Below, piece by piece: positions 1 through 5,299 of a DNA stretch of 6,996 bases. Both the position numbers and the translations under genes were made by a program. Origin of the DNA: Clostridiales bacterium UBA6330. GTDB taxonomy: Bacteria > Bacillota > Clostridia > Oscillospirales > CAG-272. Location of the stretch: contig DJSQ01000080.1 in assembly GCA_002438075.1 (NCBI GenBank), positions 1 through 6,996 on the forward strand. The letters run 5' to 3'. Numbering within the stretch: position 1 is the first letter of the stretch; every line of letters starts with the position of its first letter. The notes below the pieces were generated by a model, which was not told the DNA's origin, did no database searches, and worked only from the letters and a program-made list of their open reading frames with translations.

Positions 1-20
1 GCAGGCGGGATCTCGGCACC

Positions 21-37
21 CGTGTAAGGGCGAACAT
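21..37 (+). repeat. 17-bp repeat, left copy of a window-spanning inverted pair
   Basis: The 17-mer CGTGTAAGGGCGAACAT is found here and, as its exact reverse complement, at 6977-6993. Its form (GTGTA, then AGGGCGAAC) resembles the short palindromic repeats scattered through many Clostridia genomes. I infer a dispersed intergenic repeat and not the end of a transposon, because no transposase lies between the copies. The rest of 1-116 shows no gene; an A-rich stretch precedes the start codon at 117. Confidence 0.6.
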
Positions 38-116
38 TTGCAAAATCTCAACGGGTCTCATTTCCGAGCAGAAACAATAATAAAAACAAAATCAATTCTA
101 AAACGAGAAAAAGAAA

Positions 117-371
117 ATGGTAAAAACAACACTGAAAATCGACGGAATGATGTGCGGAATGTGCGAGGCACACATGAATGACGCGATTCGCGCGGCGTTC
201 AAGGTCAAAAAGGTGACCTCCTCCCACGCAAAGGGGGAGACGGTGGTCATCAGCGAGGAGCCGCTTGACGAAGAAAAGCTGCGGGAGACCGTCAAAGCAA
301 CGGGCTACACGCTCGGCGATATCGCAAGCGAGCCGTATGAAAAGAAAGGGCTGTTCTCTTTCGGAAAATAA
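117..371 (+). CDS. Small heavy-metal-associated (HMA, CopZ-like) domain protein
   Basis: This 84-residue cytoplasmic protein is one HMA ferredoxin-like fold. The metal-binding loop is G10-M-M-C13-G-M-C16, the family GMxCxxC signature, followed by EAHM. Two cysteines six to seven residues after the first strand are what CopZ-type metallochaperones use to bind Cu(I) or a similar soft metal. The rest fits the beta-alpha-beta-beta-alpha-beta pattern: a helix from about residue 17 to 29, strands at about 31-36 and 42-46, and a second helix at about 51-61. A short basic tail (EPYEKKGLFSFGK) follows; I recall similar tails in Clostridia relatives. The start is the ATG at 117, preceded by the purine-rich GAGAAAAAGAAA with only a weak Shine-Dalgarno match. 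No copper ATPase or CsoR/CopY regulator is in the window, so the metal and the partner are unknown. The methionines around the loop (11, 12, 15, 20) would suit Cu(I), but that is inference. Confidence 0.88.
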   Translation: MVKTTLKIDGMMCGMCEAHMNDAIRAAFKVKKVTSSHAKGETVVISEEPLDEEKLRETVKATGYTLGDIASEPYEKKGLFSFGK

Positions 372-378
372 AAACAAT

Positions 379-408
379 CCGCGCCACCCGATTTTTCGGG
401 CGGCGCGG
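379..408 (-). terminator. Rho-independent terminator between convergent genes, best read on the minus strand
   Basis: CCGCGCC (379-385) pairs with GGCGCGG (402-408) and CCCG (387-390) with CGGG (397-400), around one A-C mismatch and a six-base loop. Read on the minus strand, the stem is followed by the T-rich ATTGTTTTTATTTT, a good termination tract for the gene at 416-952. Read on the plus strand it is followed only by AATTGCG, so it would terminate the HMA gene poorly. The stem begins 7 bases after the HMA stop codon and ends 7 bases from the other gene's stop. Confidence 0.75.
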
Positions 409-415
409 AATTGCG

Positions 416-952
416 TCAGTAGCGGAATCCGAGATTTGCCGCAGTGAAGCCGAGTTTTTCTGCCGCCAGAAATTCGTCCAGCAGGAGAAGCGCACGCTTG
501 GCAGCTTGGCAGGCGCGGAACCCGAACAGAATAACCGTTCTTTCATAAGCGGCGAGGGGGGAGGATGGGGACTGGTTAATGCTGATTTTGGAAAAAGTGA
601 GGGAGCTTGCCTTGACCAAAGCCTCCGCTTTGAACATTCCGTTGCCGCAACCGCAGACCGTGTTTTCCGAATCCGTTGCAATGTAAGAAAAGCGGGATAC
701 GTCCGATGGGCGGGATACGGAAAAGGAAATCCGTTCGGTTTTGCCATCCTGACACGGTGGAATCGATTGGAATAACGTAACGGTAGGTCCTGATTCCGAA
801 ACAGCAATCACAAGCCGACTGTTGGGAAAGTGTTCGGAGCGGAATTCACAGGCGTTGCATCCGTCGGCGGCGGTTGCTTTTATCCGGTCGGATAGAGACC
901 TGATTCTTTCGGCATCCGGACACACGTTACAATTGATGGCAGAGGTTGACAT
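416..952 (-). CDS. Unrecognised cysteine-rich protein, divergent from an XRE regulator
   Basis: I do not recognise this 178-residue protein. It has eight cysteines. Two CxxC pairs, C8-N-V-C11 and C32-N-A-C35, are 20 residues apart and resemble a small zinc ribbon or knuckle, or a redox or Fe-S site. C67, the CGCG motif at 100-103 and C148 lie further on. No signal peptide or membrane segment is visible. The middle (about 46-93) is beta-rich and polar, and the C-terminus (about 146-167) looks like an amphipathic helix. The ATG at 952 is chosen as start; AGGAAGG lies 13 bases upstream, a long spacing. An in-frame TTG at 979 is the alternative but has no ribosome-binding site. Support for a real gene comes from a consensus promoter at 1004-1032, a terminator just past the stop and the divergent regulator. 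Competing frames on either strand have no such signals. It could be a metal- or redox-responsive partner of the regulator's circuit, but no function can be assigned. Confidence 0.65.
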   Translation of the reverse strand: MSTSAINCNVCPDAERIRSLSDRIKATAADGCNACEFRSEHFPNSRLVIAVSESGPTVTLFQSIPPCQDGKTERISFSVSRPSDVSRFSYIATDSENTVCGCGNGMFKAEALVKASSLTFSKISINQSPSSPLAAYERTVILFGFRACQAAKRALLLLDEFLAAEKLGFTAANLGFRY

Positions 953-1003
953 GGTTTGTCGGTTTCCTTCCTTTGTCAAGTTAAAAAATGCCTACACGAG
1001 TTT

Positions 1004-1032
1004 ATTATAACCTGTATTTAACTAAATGTCAA
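1004..1032 (-). promoter_or_regulatory. Consensus sigma-70/SigA promoter for the cysteine-rich gene
   Basis: Read on the minus strand this is TTGACA (1032-1027), exactly 17 bases, then TATAAT (1009-1004): both hexamers match consensus at the ideal spacing. Transcription would start near 997, giving a leader of about 45 bases before the ATG at 952. Such a strong promoter next to an operator-like dyad suggests a gene normally held off by a repressor. Confidence 0.85.
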
Positions 1033-1047
1033 TAGCTTTTAGTTAAA
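1017..1047. promoter_or_regulatory. Operator-like 10-bp inverted repeat in the divergent promoter region
   Basis: TTTAACTAAA (1017-1026) and its exact reverse complement TTTAGTTAAA (1038-1047) flank an 11-base spacer, so half-site centres are 21 bp apart, two helical turns. The left arm lies in the spacer of the minus-strand promoter and the inter-arm gap covers its -35 box. The right arm lies just upstream of the TATAAT of the plus-strand regulator gene. The dyad centre (1032) is almost midway between the two -10 boxes. This is the expected geometry for a dimeric helix-turn-helix repressor controlling itself and its divergent neighbour. A weaker match, TCAAGTTAAA (7 of 10), lies at 976-985. 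Confidence 0.65.
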
Positions 1048-1052
1048 ATTGT

Positions 1053-1058
1053 TATAAT
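1053..1058 (+). promoter_or_regulatory. -10 box of the XRE regulator gene
   Basis: A perfect TATAAT lies 34 bases upstream of the ATG at 1093, giving a leader of about 28 bases. No good -35 hexamer exists at 16-18 bases (CAATAG at 1030-1035 is the best placed), and that position overlaps the -35 of the opposing promoter. The two promoters would therefore compete for polymerase, and this one looks the weaker. Confidence 0.6.
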
Positions 1059-1092
1059 AAGGGTATCCTATTTTTGCTTGCAGGGGGAAAAC

Positions 1093-1371
1093 ATGGATTT
1101 CGGAGAAAAAATTCGCGCGGCGCGGGAGGACCTTGACCTGTCACAGGCGGATGTGGCGGGGCAGATTCCCATGAACCAATCCAATTATTCCAAAATCGAG
1201 CGCGGGGTACAGGAGCCGAGCATGGACCAGCTCAGGAGCATCTGTCGGATTCTGCATCTGGACCCTTCCTATTTGCTGTCCTTGAACCGTTACGAGACCG
1301 TTTCTCCCGAGGACCTCGCGCTTTTGCGGGATGTCAAGGCGCTTCTGAAGAAGTATGGGGCGGGAAATTGA
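1093..1371 (+). CDS. XRE-family helix-turn-helix transcriptional regulator
   Basis: This 92-residue protein consists almost entirely of a Cro/C1-type HTH_3 domain. From residue 4 it runs through a first helix (GEKIRAAREDLDL), a second at about 17-25 (SQADVAGQI), the recognition helix at about 28-37 (NQSNYSKIERG, with the family IERG signature), then PSMDQLRSICRILHLDPSYLL for helices 4 and 5. The C-terminal extension from about 71 to 88 (PEDLALLRDVKALLKKY) is probably a dimerisation helix. There is no sensor, metal-binding or peptidase domain, so any signal must act through a partner or through dimer stability. The ATG at 1093 is chosen because GGGGG lies 5 bases upstream; an in-frame TTG at 1078 has no such site. 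The gene is divergent from the cysteine-rich gene, and the dyad at 1017-1047 is its probable operator, implying autoregulation. The target is inferred from position only. Confidence 0.9.
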   Translation: MDFGEKIRAAREDLDLSQADVAGQIPMNQSNYSKIERGVQEPSMDQLRSICRILHLDPSYLLSLNRYETVSPEDLALLRDVKALLKKYGAGN

Positions 1372-1375
1372 GGGT

Positions 1376-1412
1376 TTCCCCTCCAAAAAGCGGTTTGCGT
1401 GGGAATTTTTTT
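1376..1412 (+). terminator. Weak terminator candidate after the XRE gene
   Basis: TTCCC (1376-1380) can pair with GGGAA (1401-1405), which is followed at once by seven T (1406-1412). The loop of 20 bases is long and the stem only 5 bp, so termination would be weak. A competing GGGAAA/TTTCCC hairpin (1362-1367 with 1375-1380) overlaps the stop codon. Confidence 0.3.
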
Positions 1413-1422
1413 CAAAAAGGTC

Positions 1423-1451
1423 TTGCAAAGAACCGATAAATGTGGTATAAT
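1423..1451 (+). promoter_or_regulatory. SigA-type extended -10 promoter of the acyl ligase gene
   Basis: TTGCAA (1423-1428), 17 bases, then TATAAT (1446-1451), preceded by TGG at 1443-1445 (the TGn extension). Transcription would start near 1458, about 38 bases before the ATG at 1496. The ligase therefore need not depend on transcription from the XRE gene upstream. Confidence 0.8.
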
Positions 1452-1465
1452 AAATCCGAAAATGT

Positions 1466-1478
1466 GGTTTTCAAAACC
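1466..1478. promoter_or_regulatory. Operator-like palindrome in the acyl ligase leader
   Basis: GGTTTTCAAAACC is a perfect 13-base palindrome with 6-base arms, placed about 8 bases downstream of the predicted transcription start and 3 bases before the AAGGCGG ribosome-binding site. A repressor bound here would block the promoter. It is not a FapR or FadR consensus that I recognise, and a palindrome this short may be chance. Confidence 0.3.
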
Positions 1479-1495
1479 GGAAAGGCGGAATATCA

Positions 1496-3202
1496 ATGCC
1501 GAAGTATCAGAATTATCCTGTTGATATTTACAAAAACCTGAAAGAAATGTTCAATGCGAGCGCCGAGAAATTCGGCGACAAGACGCTGTTCATGGAGAAA
1601 GTGAACGGCACATACCGCAGTCTCAGCTTCAAAGCCTACGCGGAAAACGTCAACGCGCTGGGAACCGAGCTGTTGGCGCGCGGCTTTGGCGGCAAGCGCC
1701 TGATTGTAACGGGCGAGAACTGTATTGCGTGGGTCACTGCGTACATGGCGGTTATCTGCGGCGTGGGTATTGTTGTCCCTGTGGACAAGGAGATTCCTGC
1801 CGAGGAGATTGCCAACATTGCAAGGATTTCCGAGGCTTCGGCGGTCCTTTACAACAAGAAAAACGCAGAGAAGATTGCGGGCATTGACGCGAATGTCACG
1901 CGCATTTGCTTTGACGAGCTGCCCGCGCTGATGGAAGCGGGGAAGGCGAAGCTCGCCGCGGGGGACCGCTCCTACCTTGACGCGAAGATTGACGAGAACG
2001 CGCTTGCGTCCCTGATTTTCACCTCGGGCACGACGGGCGTTTCCAAAGGCGTGATGCTCTCGCACCACAACATCTGCTTCAATCTCTCCGAGATGTGCCA
2101 GATGCTCTTTATCGGTCCGAAGGACACCTTCCTGTCGGTCCTGCCTTTGCACCATGCTTACGAGTGCACCTGCGGCTTCCTTTGCCAAGTCTATCGCGGC
2201 AGCACGGTCGCGTTCTCCGAGGGCTTGCGCTATATCACGCGCAATATGCAGGAGGTCCATCCCACGATTATCAACTGCGTGCCGCTGCTTGTGGAGACGA
2301 TGTACTCCAAGATTCAGGCGAACATCCGCAAGAACGGTTTGGAGAAAAAGGTTGCGGCAATGGTCAAGCTGACCAACGCAATCCCGAGTGTCAAGGCGCG
2401 CATGGCGGCGAAAAAGAAGATTTTCAAGGCGGTGCACCAGACCTTTGGCGGCAACCTGCGTCTCCTGATTTCGGGTGGCGCGGCAATCGACCCGCAGGTT
2501 TCGGCAGGGTTGCGGAATCTCGGCATTGCGGTGCTTCAGGGCTACGGTCTGACCGAGTGCGCGCCGCTTGCCGCGCTGAACCGCGACAATTTCTACAACG
2601 ATTCTGCGGCGGGTCTTGCCACGCCGAACACGTTGCTTGATATTTACGACGTACAGGACGACGGCACGGGCGAGATTCGCTTCAAGGGGGACAACCTGAT
2701 GCTGGGCTACTACAACCAGCCCGAGCTGACGGCGGAGGTGATCCGCGACGGTTGGTTCTACACGGGCGACCTCGGGTATCTGGACGCGGACGGTTTCCTG
2801 CACATCACGGGGCGCAAGAAGAACGTGATTGTGACCTCGAACGGCAAGAACATTTTCCCCGAGGAGCTGGAGACGTATCTCTGCCGCACGCCGTATGTTG
2901 CGGAGTCGGTGGTGGTTGGCTTCATCAACCCGAAGAAGAAGGATTACGACATTGTTGCAATCATCTACCCCGACAAGGAGCGGATGAAGGAGGTTTACGG
3001 CGAGAAGTGGACCCGCGATCAGCTGGACACGGAGCTGACCCGCGCGGTTGCGGAGGTCAACGGCATTGTGCAGTCCTACAAGCGGATTGAGTACTATGTA
3101 ATCCGCGATGTCGAGTTCCCGAAGAACGCGTCCCGCAAGATCAAGCGTCAGGGGCTTGCCGACACGGTCAAGGCAGAGTACGAGGCGAAGGTCAAGGGGT
3201 AA
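1496..3202 (+). CDS. Long-chain fatty acid--CoA (or acyl-ACP) ligase, AMP-forming
   Basis: This 568-residue ANL-superfamily enzyme adenylates a carboxylic acid with ATP and passes the acyl group to a thiol, normally CoA. All core motifs are intact: the P-loop TSGTTGVSKG from residue 176, GYGLTEC at 349-355, the ATP-binding YTGD at 422-425, the hinge GRKKN at 439-443 followed by VIVTSNGKNIFPEELE, and a C-terminal PKNASRKIKR with K548 as the likely catalytic lysine. Length is normal for a FadD-type enzyme. The region after the P-loop (LSVLPLHHAYECTCGF) and the helical segment at about 275-310 fit the long-chain class better than acetyl-CoA synthetases. No membrane segment is evident; such enzymes are cytosolic or peripheral. 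The ATG at 1496 has AAGGCGG 7 bases upstream. Expected roles are activation of exogenous or recycled fatty acids for lipid synthesis; beta-oxidation genes are absent here. An aryl or other acid substrate, or ACP as acceptor, cannot be excluded. The gene appears monocistronic, with its own promoter and a downstream terminator. Confidence 0.9.
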   Translation: MPKYQNYPVDIYKNLKEMFNASAEKFGDKTLFMEKVNGTYRSLSFKAYAENVNALGTELLARGFGGKRLIVTGENCIAWVTAYMAVICGVGIVVPVDKEIPAEEIANIARISEASAVLYNKKNAEKIAGIDANVTRICFDELPALMEAGKAKLAAGDRSYLDAKIDENALASLIFTSGTTGVSKGVMLSHHNICFNLSEMCQMLFIGPKDTFLSVLPLHHAYECTCGFLCQVYRGSTVAFSEGLRYITRNMQEVHPTIINCVPLLVETMYSKIQANIRKNGLEKKVAAMVKLTNAIPSVKARMAAKKKIFKAVHQTFGGNLRLLISGGAAIDPQVSAGLRNLGIAVLQGYGLTECAPLAALNRDNFYNDSAAGLATPNTLLDIYDVQDDGTGEIRFKGDNLMLGYYNQPELTAEVIRDGWFYTGDLGYLDADGFLHITGRKKNVIVTSNGKNIFPEELETYLCRTPYVAESVVVGFINPKKKDYDIVAIIYPDKERMKEVYGEKWTRDQLDTELTRAVAEVNGIVQSYKRIEYYVIRDVEFPKNASRKIKRQGLADTVKAEYEAKVKG

Positions 3203-3220
3203 GGGAAGGAAAGGAAAGAC

Positions 3221-3270
3221 CTTGGAGGCGCAGGGAGACCCCTTTCGGAGGGGTCTCCCTACCCTCCAAG
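3221..3270. repeat. Long GC-rich palindrome, probably a dispersed repeat
   Basis: CTTGGAGG (3221-3228) pairs with CCTCCAAG (3263-3270) and AGGGAGACCCC (3232-3242) with GGGGTCTCCCT (3250-3260). This leaves a 3/2-base internal loop and a 7-base loop (TTTCGGA): 19 base pairs in all. No T-run follows on either strand, so it is a poor intrinsic terminator. It may instead stabilise the 3' end of the ligase mRNA or be a REP-like intergenic element. It begins 19 bases after the ligase stop. Confidence 0.65.
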
Positions 3271-3288
3271 CCTCCCTGACCCACCCCG

Positions 3289-3372
3289 AACTTCCCCACA
3301 AGACCCCACCATTACGTGAGCGAAAATTTGTTTCGCTTTTTGTGGTGGCGGGGTCTTGTGGGGAAGTTTTTT
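3289..3372 (+). terminator. Large terminator-like hairpin downstream of the acyl ligase
   Basis: A perfect 19-base inverted repeat (3289-3307 with 3350-3368) encloses a second hairpin, AGCGAAA (3319-3325) with TTTCGCT (3331-3337). The right arm runs directly into TTTTTT (3367-3372), as expected for a plus-strand intrinsic terminator. The minus strand has no T-run. The arms are far longer than termination needs, so the element may also be a repeat or the remnant of a small inverted-repeat element. Confidence 0.7.
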
Positions 3373-3499
3373 GTCGTTGGGGGAGGTGGAGATTTTTTGC
3401 AGGGTGCGGCTATCGCGCCCGATTGGTGGGGGGATGCGCGGGACGGTGCGGGGCGCTCCCTGCGGATTGCGCCCCTGTAAAGTGCGGAATCTGTTAGAA
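3373..3499. other. G-rich spacer without a supported gene
   Basis: The plus strand carries repeated G-runs (GGGGGAGGTGGAG near 3379, GGTGGGGGG near 3425) and a 7-bp hairpin, GGGGCGC (3450-3456) with GCGCCCC (3469-3475). The frame of the next gene stays open back to a TTG at 3356, but the residues there do not look like protein and that codon lies in the terminator arm. I see no convincing promoter for the ABC genes in this stretch. Confidence 0.5.
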
Positions 3500-5299
3500 A
3501 TGAGGTTTGTAGGGAACGACCCATGTGTCGTTCCGCTTTTTTGGTTTTTGCGGGGGAAAATATTTTCGCTTGCGCCCGACCGAATCGGCTCCTATTTCCG
3601 TGCGGAATGGCTGCCGCTGACCTTTGTCACGATTTCGGGGGTGCTTTACAATGTCGGTCTGCTTGCCTCGCCGTGGTTTGAAGGGCGGCTCGCCCAATGC
3701 CTTGTCGACATTCTCGGCGGGAACGGGACGGCGGGGGCAATGGCGGCGTTGGTGGTGGCTTATCTTGCGGTCACGCTGGCGGTGCAGGGGGCGCGCTTTG
3801 TCAAGCGGTTTTACGTCAGGCGCTTTGCAAACAACATCAACCGACGGATGAAGGACATTCTGTATGCAAATCTGGTGCGCAAGAGTCGCGCGGCGCCGGA
3901 AAAAGAGGGCGCGGGCGAGCTGATGACCAAAGCGATTTCCGATGTGGACGATTGCGCCGAGGGGATGCGGAAGTTCACCACCGAGGTCTTTGACACGGGC
4001 GTTGCTCTGCTCTGCTACGCGGTGATGCCGGTTGTTTACGATTGGCGGCTGGCGCTGATGAGCCTGCTTTTTACGCCGATTTCCTACTTCTGCGCGGCGG
4101 GCATGAAGAAGGTCATTCAGCGCGCGGGTGCGGCTTACAAGAAAGCCGCGGGAGCCATGCGTGCCGCCACGCCGGACCGCGCCGAAAATGCGGTGACCTA
4201 CCGCGTTTACGGCTGTGAGGAGACGCGGGAGGCGCGCTATGAAGCGGTTCTGGACCGCTACGAGAAGAGCGCCGTGCGCGCCAACGTGTGGCAGTCCGCG
4301 CTGTCGCCACTCTATCCGGCGGTGTCCTGCATCGGCGTGCTGTTCATCCTGTGGTTCGGCGGAAAAAACGTGCTCGGCACGGGCCGGCGGGCATGGGACA
4401 TTGCGGCGTTCACCACCTTTCTTTCCTGCTTTACCAAATTGACCACCAAGTCCTCAAAGGTGGCAAAGCTGTTCAACTCGGTGCAAAAGGCGGAGGCCTC
4501 GTGGAAGCGCATCAAGCCGATGATGCAGTCCCCCGAGCCGCTTGAGGAGCTGAAGGTTCCCGCGCCGCAGGACGTGACACCGGAGAAGGTGTCCTTCTCC
4601 TACGGGGACGCGCCGATTTTCTCCGACCTTTCGCTGGCGGCGCACGTGGGGGATGTCATCGGAATCATGGGACCCGTTGCCTGCGGGAAATCCACTTTGG
4701 GACGGGTGTTTCTTTGCGAAGCGCCCTACGGCGGCTCGGTCCGCTTCGGGGCGCGGGAGCTTTCCTCACTTTCCCCGCGCGCGCTTGCCGCAACGGTCGG
4801 TTACCTCGGGCATGCCCCCGAGCTGTTTGCCGACAGCCTGCGGCGCAACGTCCTCTGCGGAAGCGCGGGGGACCCAATGCCAAGCCTTTGTGCCGTCGCG
4901 CTGGACGGCGAGGCGCTTGCGATGGAGAACGGCGTTGATACCGTCATCGGGAGCGGCGGCACGCGGCTGTCCGGCGGGCAGGCACAGCGGCTTGCGCTGG
5001 CGAGAACGCTGGAGCACCCGCGCCCGCTCCTGATTCTGGATGACCCGTTCTCCGCCCTCGACAGGGGGACCGAGGACAAGGTGTTTGCCAATCTGAAGGA
5101 GTACGCGCGGGACAAGGTGGTCTTTCTTATTTCGCATCGCCTCTACCACTTCCCCGAGCTGAGCCGAATCGTTTTTATGGAGGACGGGGACACAACGGTC
5201 GGGACCCACGCCGAGCTGATGGCATCGGTTCCGTCCTATCGCACGCTGTATGAAAGTCAGACAGGAGGGGCACAGCATGAAGCACGGGAAAACGAATAA
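3500..5299 (+). CDS. ABC exporter half-transporter A (permease fused to a non-canonical NBD)
   Basis: From the ATG at 3500 this is 599 residues: a six-helix membrane domain, then a nucleotide-binding domain. Hydrophobic segments lie at about 38-60, 79-97, 165-205 (a pair) and 268-314 (a pair). In the NBD, Walker A is GPVACGKST (391-399) and the signature is a perfect LSGGQ (490-494). The Q-loop position is H438 (GYLGHAPELF), Walker B ends LILDD with D515 in place of the catalytic glutamate, and the H-loop H546 (ISHR) is present. Such a subunit normally pairs with one whose Walker B is intact, which the next gene supplies; substrate unknown (drug, lipid or peptide). The start is uncertain. The ATG at 3500 has no ribosome-binding site and its first residues come from a palindromic repeat. 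An in-frame TTG at 3548 gives an N-terminus, RGKIFSLAPDRIGSYF, that fits my recollection of the family better. The stop overlaps the next gene by 23 bases. Confidence 0.88.
   Translation: MRFVGNDPCVVPLFWFLRGKIFSLAPDRIGSYFRAEWLPLTFVTISGVLYNVGLLASPWFEGRLAQCLVDILGGNGTAGAMAALVVAYLAVTLAVQGARFVKRFYVRRFANNINRRMKDILYANLVRKSRAAPEKEGAGELMTKAISDVDDCAEGMRKFTTEVFDTGVALLCYAVMPVVYDWRLALMSLLFTPISYFCAAGMKKVIQRAGAAYKKAAGAMRAATPDRAENAVTYRVYGCEETREARYEAVLDRYEKSAVRANVWQSALSPLYPAVSCIGVLFILWFGGKNVLGTGRRAWDIAAFTTFLSCFTKLTTKSSKVAKLFNSVQKAEASWKRIKPMMQSPEPLEELKVPAPQDVTPEKVSFSYGDAPIFSDLSLAAHVGDVIGIMGPVACGKSTLGRVFLCEAPYGGSVRFGARELSSLSPRALAATVGYLGHAPELFADSLRRNVLCGSAGDPMPSLCAVALDGEALAMENGVDTVIGSGGTRLSGGQAQRLALARTLEHPRPLLILDDPFSALDRGTEDKVFANLKEYARDKVVFLISHRLYHFPELSRIVFMEDGDTTVGTHAELMASVPSYRTLYESQTGGAQHEARENE
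3513..3542 (+). terminator. Terminator-like palindromic repeat at the 5' end of the ABC operon
   Basis: GGAACGAC (3513-3520) pairs perfectly with GTCGTTCC (3527-3534) around a 6-base loop, then GC and six T (3537-3542). The preceding TTTGTAGG resembles the GTGTAAGG of the repeats at the window ends, so this is probably another short dispersed palindrome. As RNA it would act as a terminator or attenuator. It lies inside the annotated frame, between two possible start codons (3500 and 3548). Confidence 0.6.
5263..5270 (+). promoter_or_regulatory. Ribosome-binding site that fixes the start of exporter subunit B
   Basis: AGGAGGGG lies 6 bases upstream of the ATG at 5277, inside the last codons of subunit A. 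It selects 5277 over the in-frame ATG at 5250, which has no such site, and indicates translational coupling of the two subunits. Confidence 0.85.

Noticed and set aside
506..775. Plus-strand frame of 89 codons opposite the cysteine-rich gene
   Set aside because: No ribosome-binding site or promoter, and composition looks like a shadow of the minus-strand gene.
292..807. Alternative minus-strand frame overlapping the cysteine-rich gene and the 3' end of the HMA gene
   Set aside because: It crosses the terminator hairpin at 379-408, has no promoter or ribosome-binding site, and competes with a frame that has both a consensus promoter and a terminator.
416..1371. Classical toxin-antitoxin or phage-repressor module
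   Set aside because: The genes are divergent and not a short overlapping operon, the unknown protein has no recognisable toxin motif, and no phage genes are present. Regulator plus unknown target is all that can be supported.
1493..3301. A minus-strand frame of about 600 codons open across the whole ligase gene
   Set aside because: It mirrors a plus-strand gene with intact ANL motifs and strong GC bias at third positions, which removes stop codons from one antisense frame. Its translation is Arg/His/Val-rich without recognisable motifs, and it runs through the intergenic hairpin at 3221-3270.
3356..3499. N-terminal extension of exporter subunit A back to TTG 3356 or GTG 3404
   Set aside because: The extension starts in the arm of a terminator hairpin, its residues (Gly/Arg/Cys-rich, non-hydrophobic) are unlike ABC exporter N-termini, and no properly spaced ribosome-binding site supports it.
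5250..5276. ATG 5250 as the start of exporter subunit B
   Set aside because: ATG 5277 has AGGAGGGG at ideal spacing, and that site would lie inside the coding sequence if 5250 were used.
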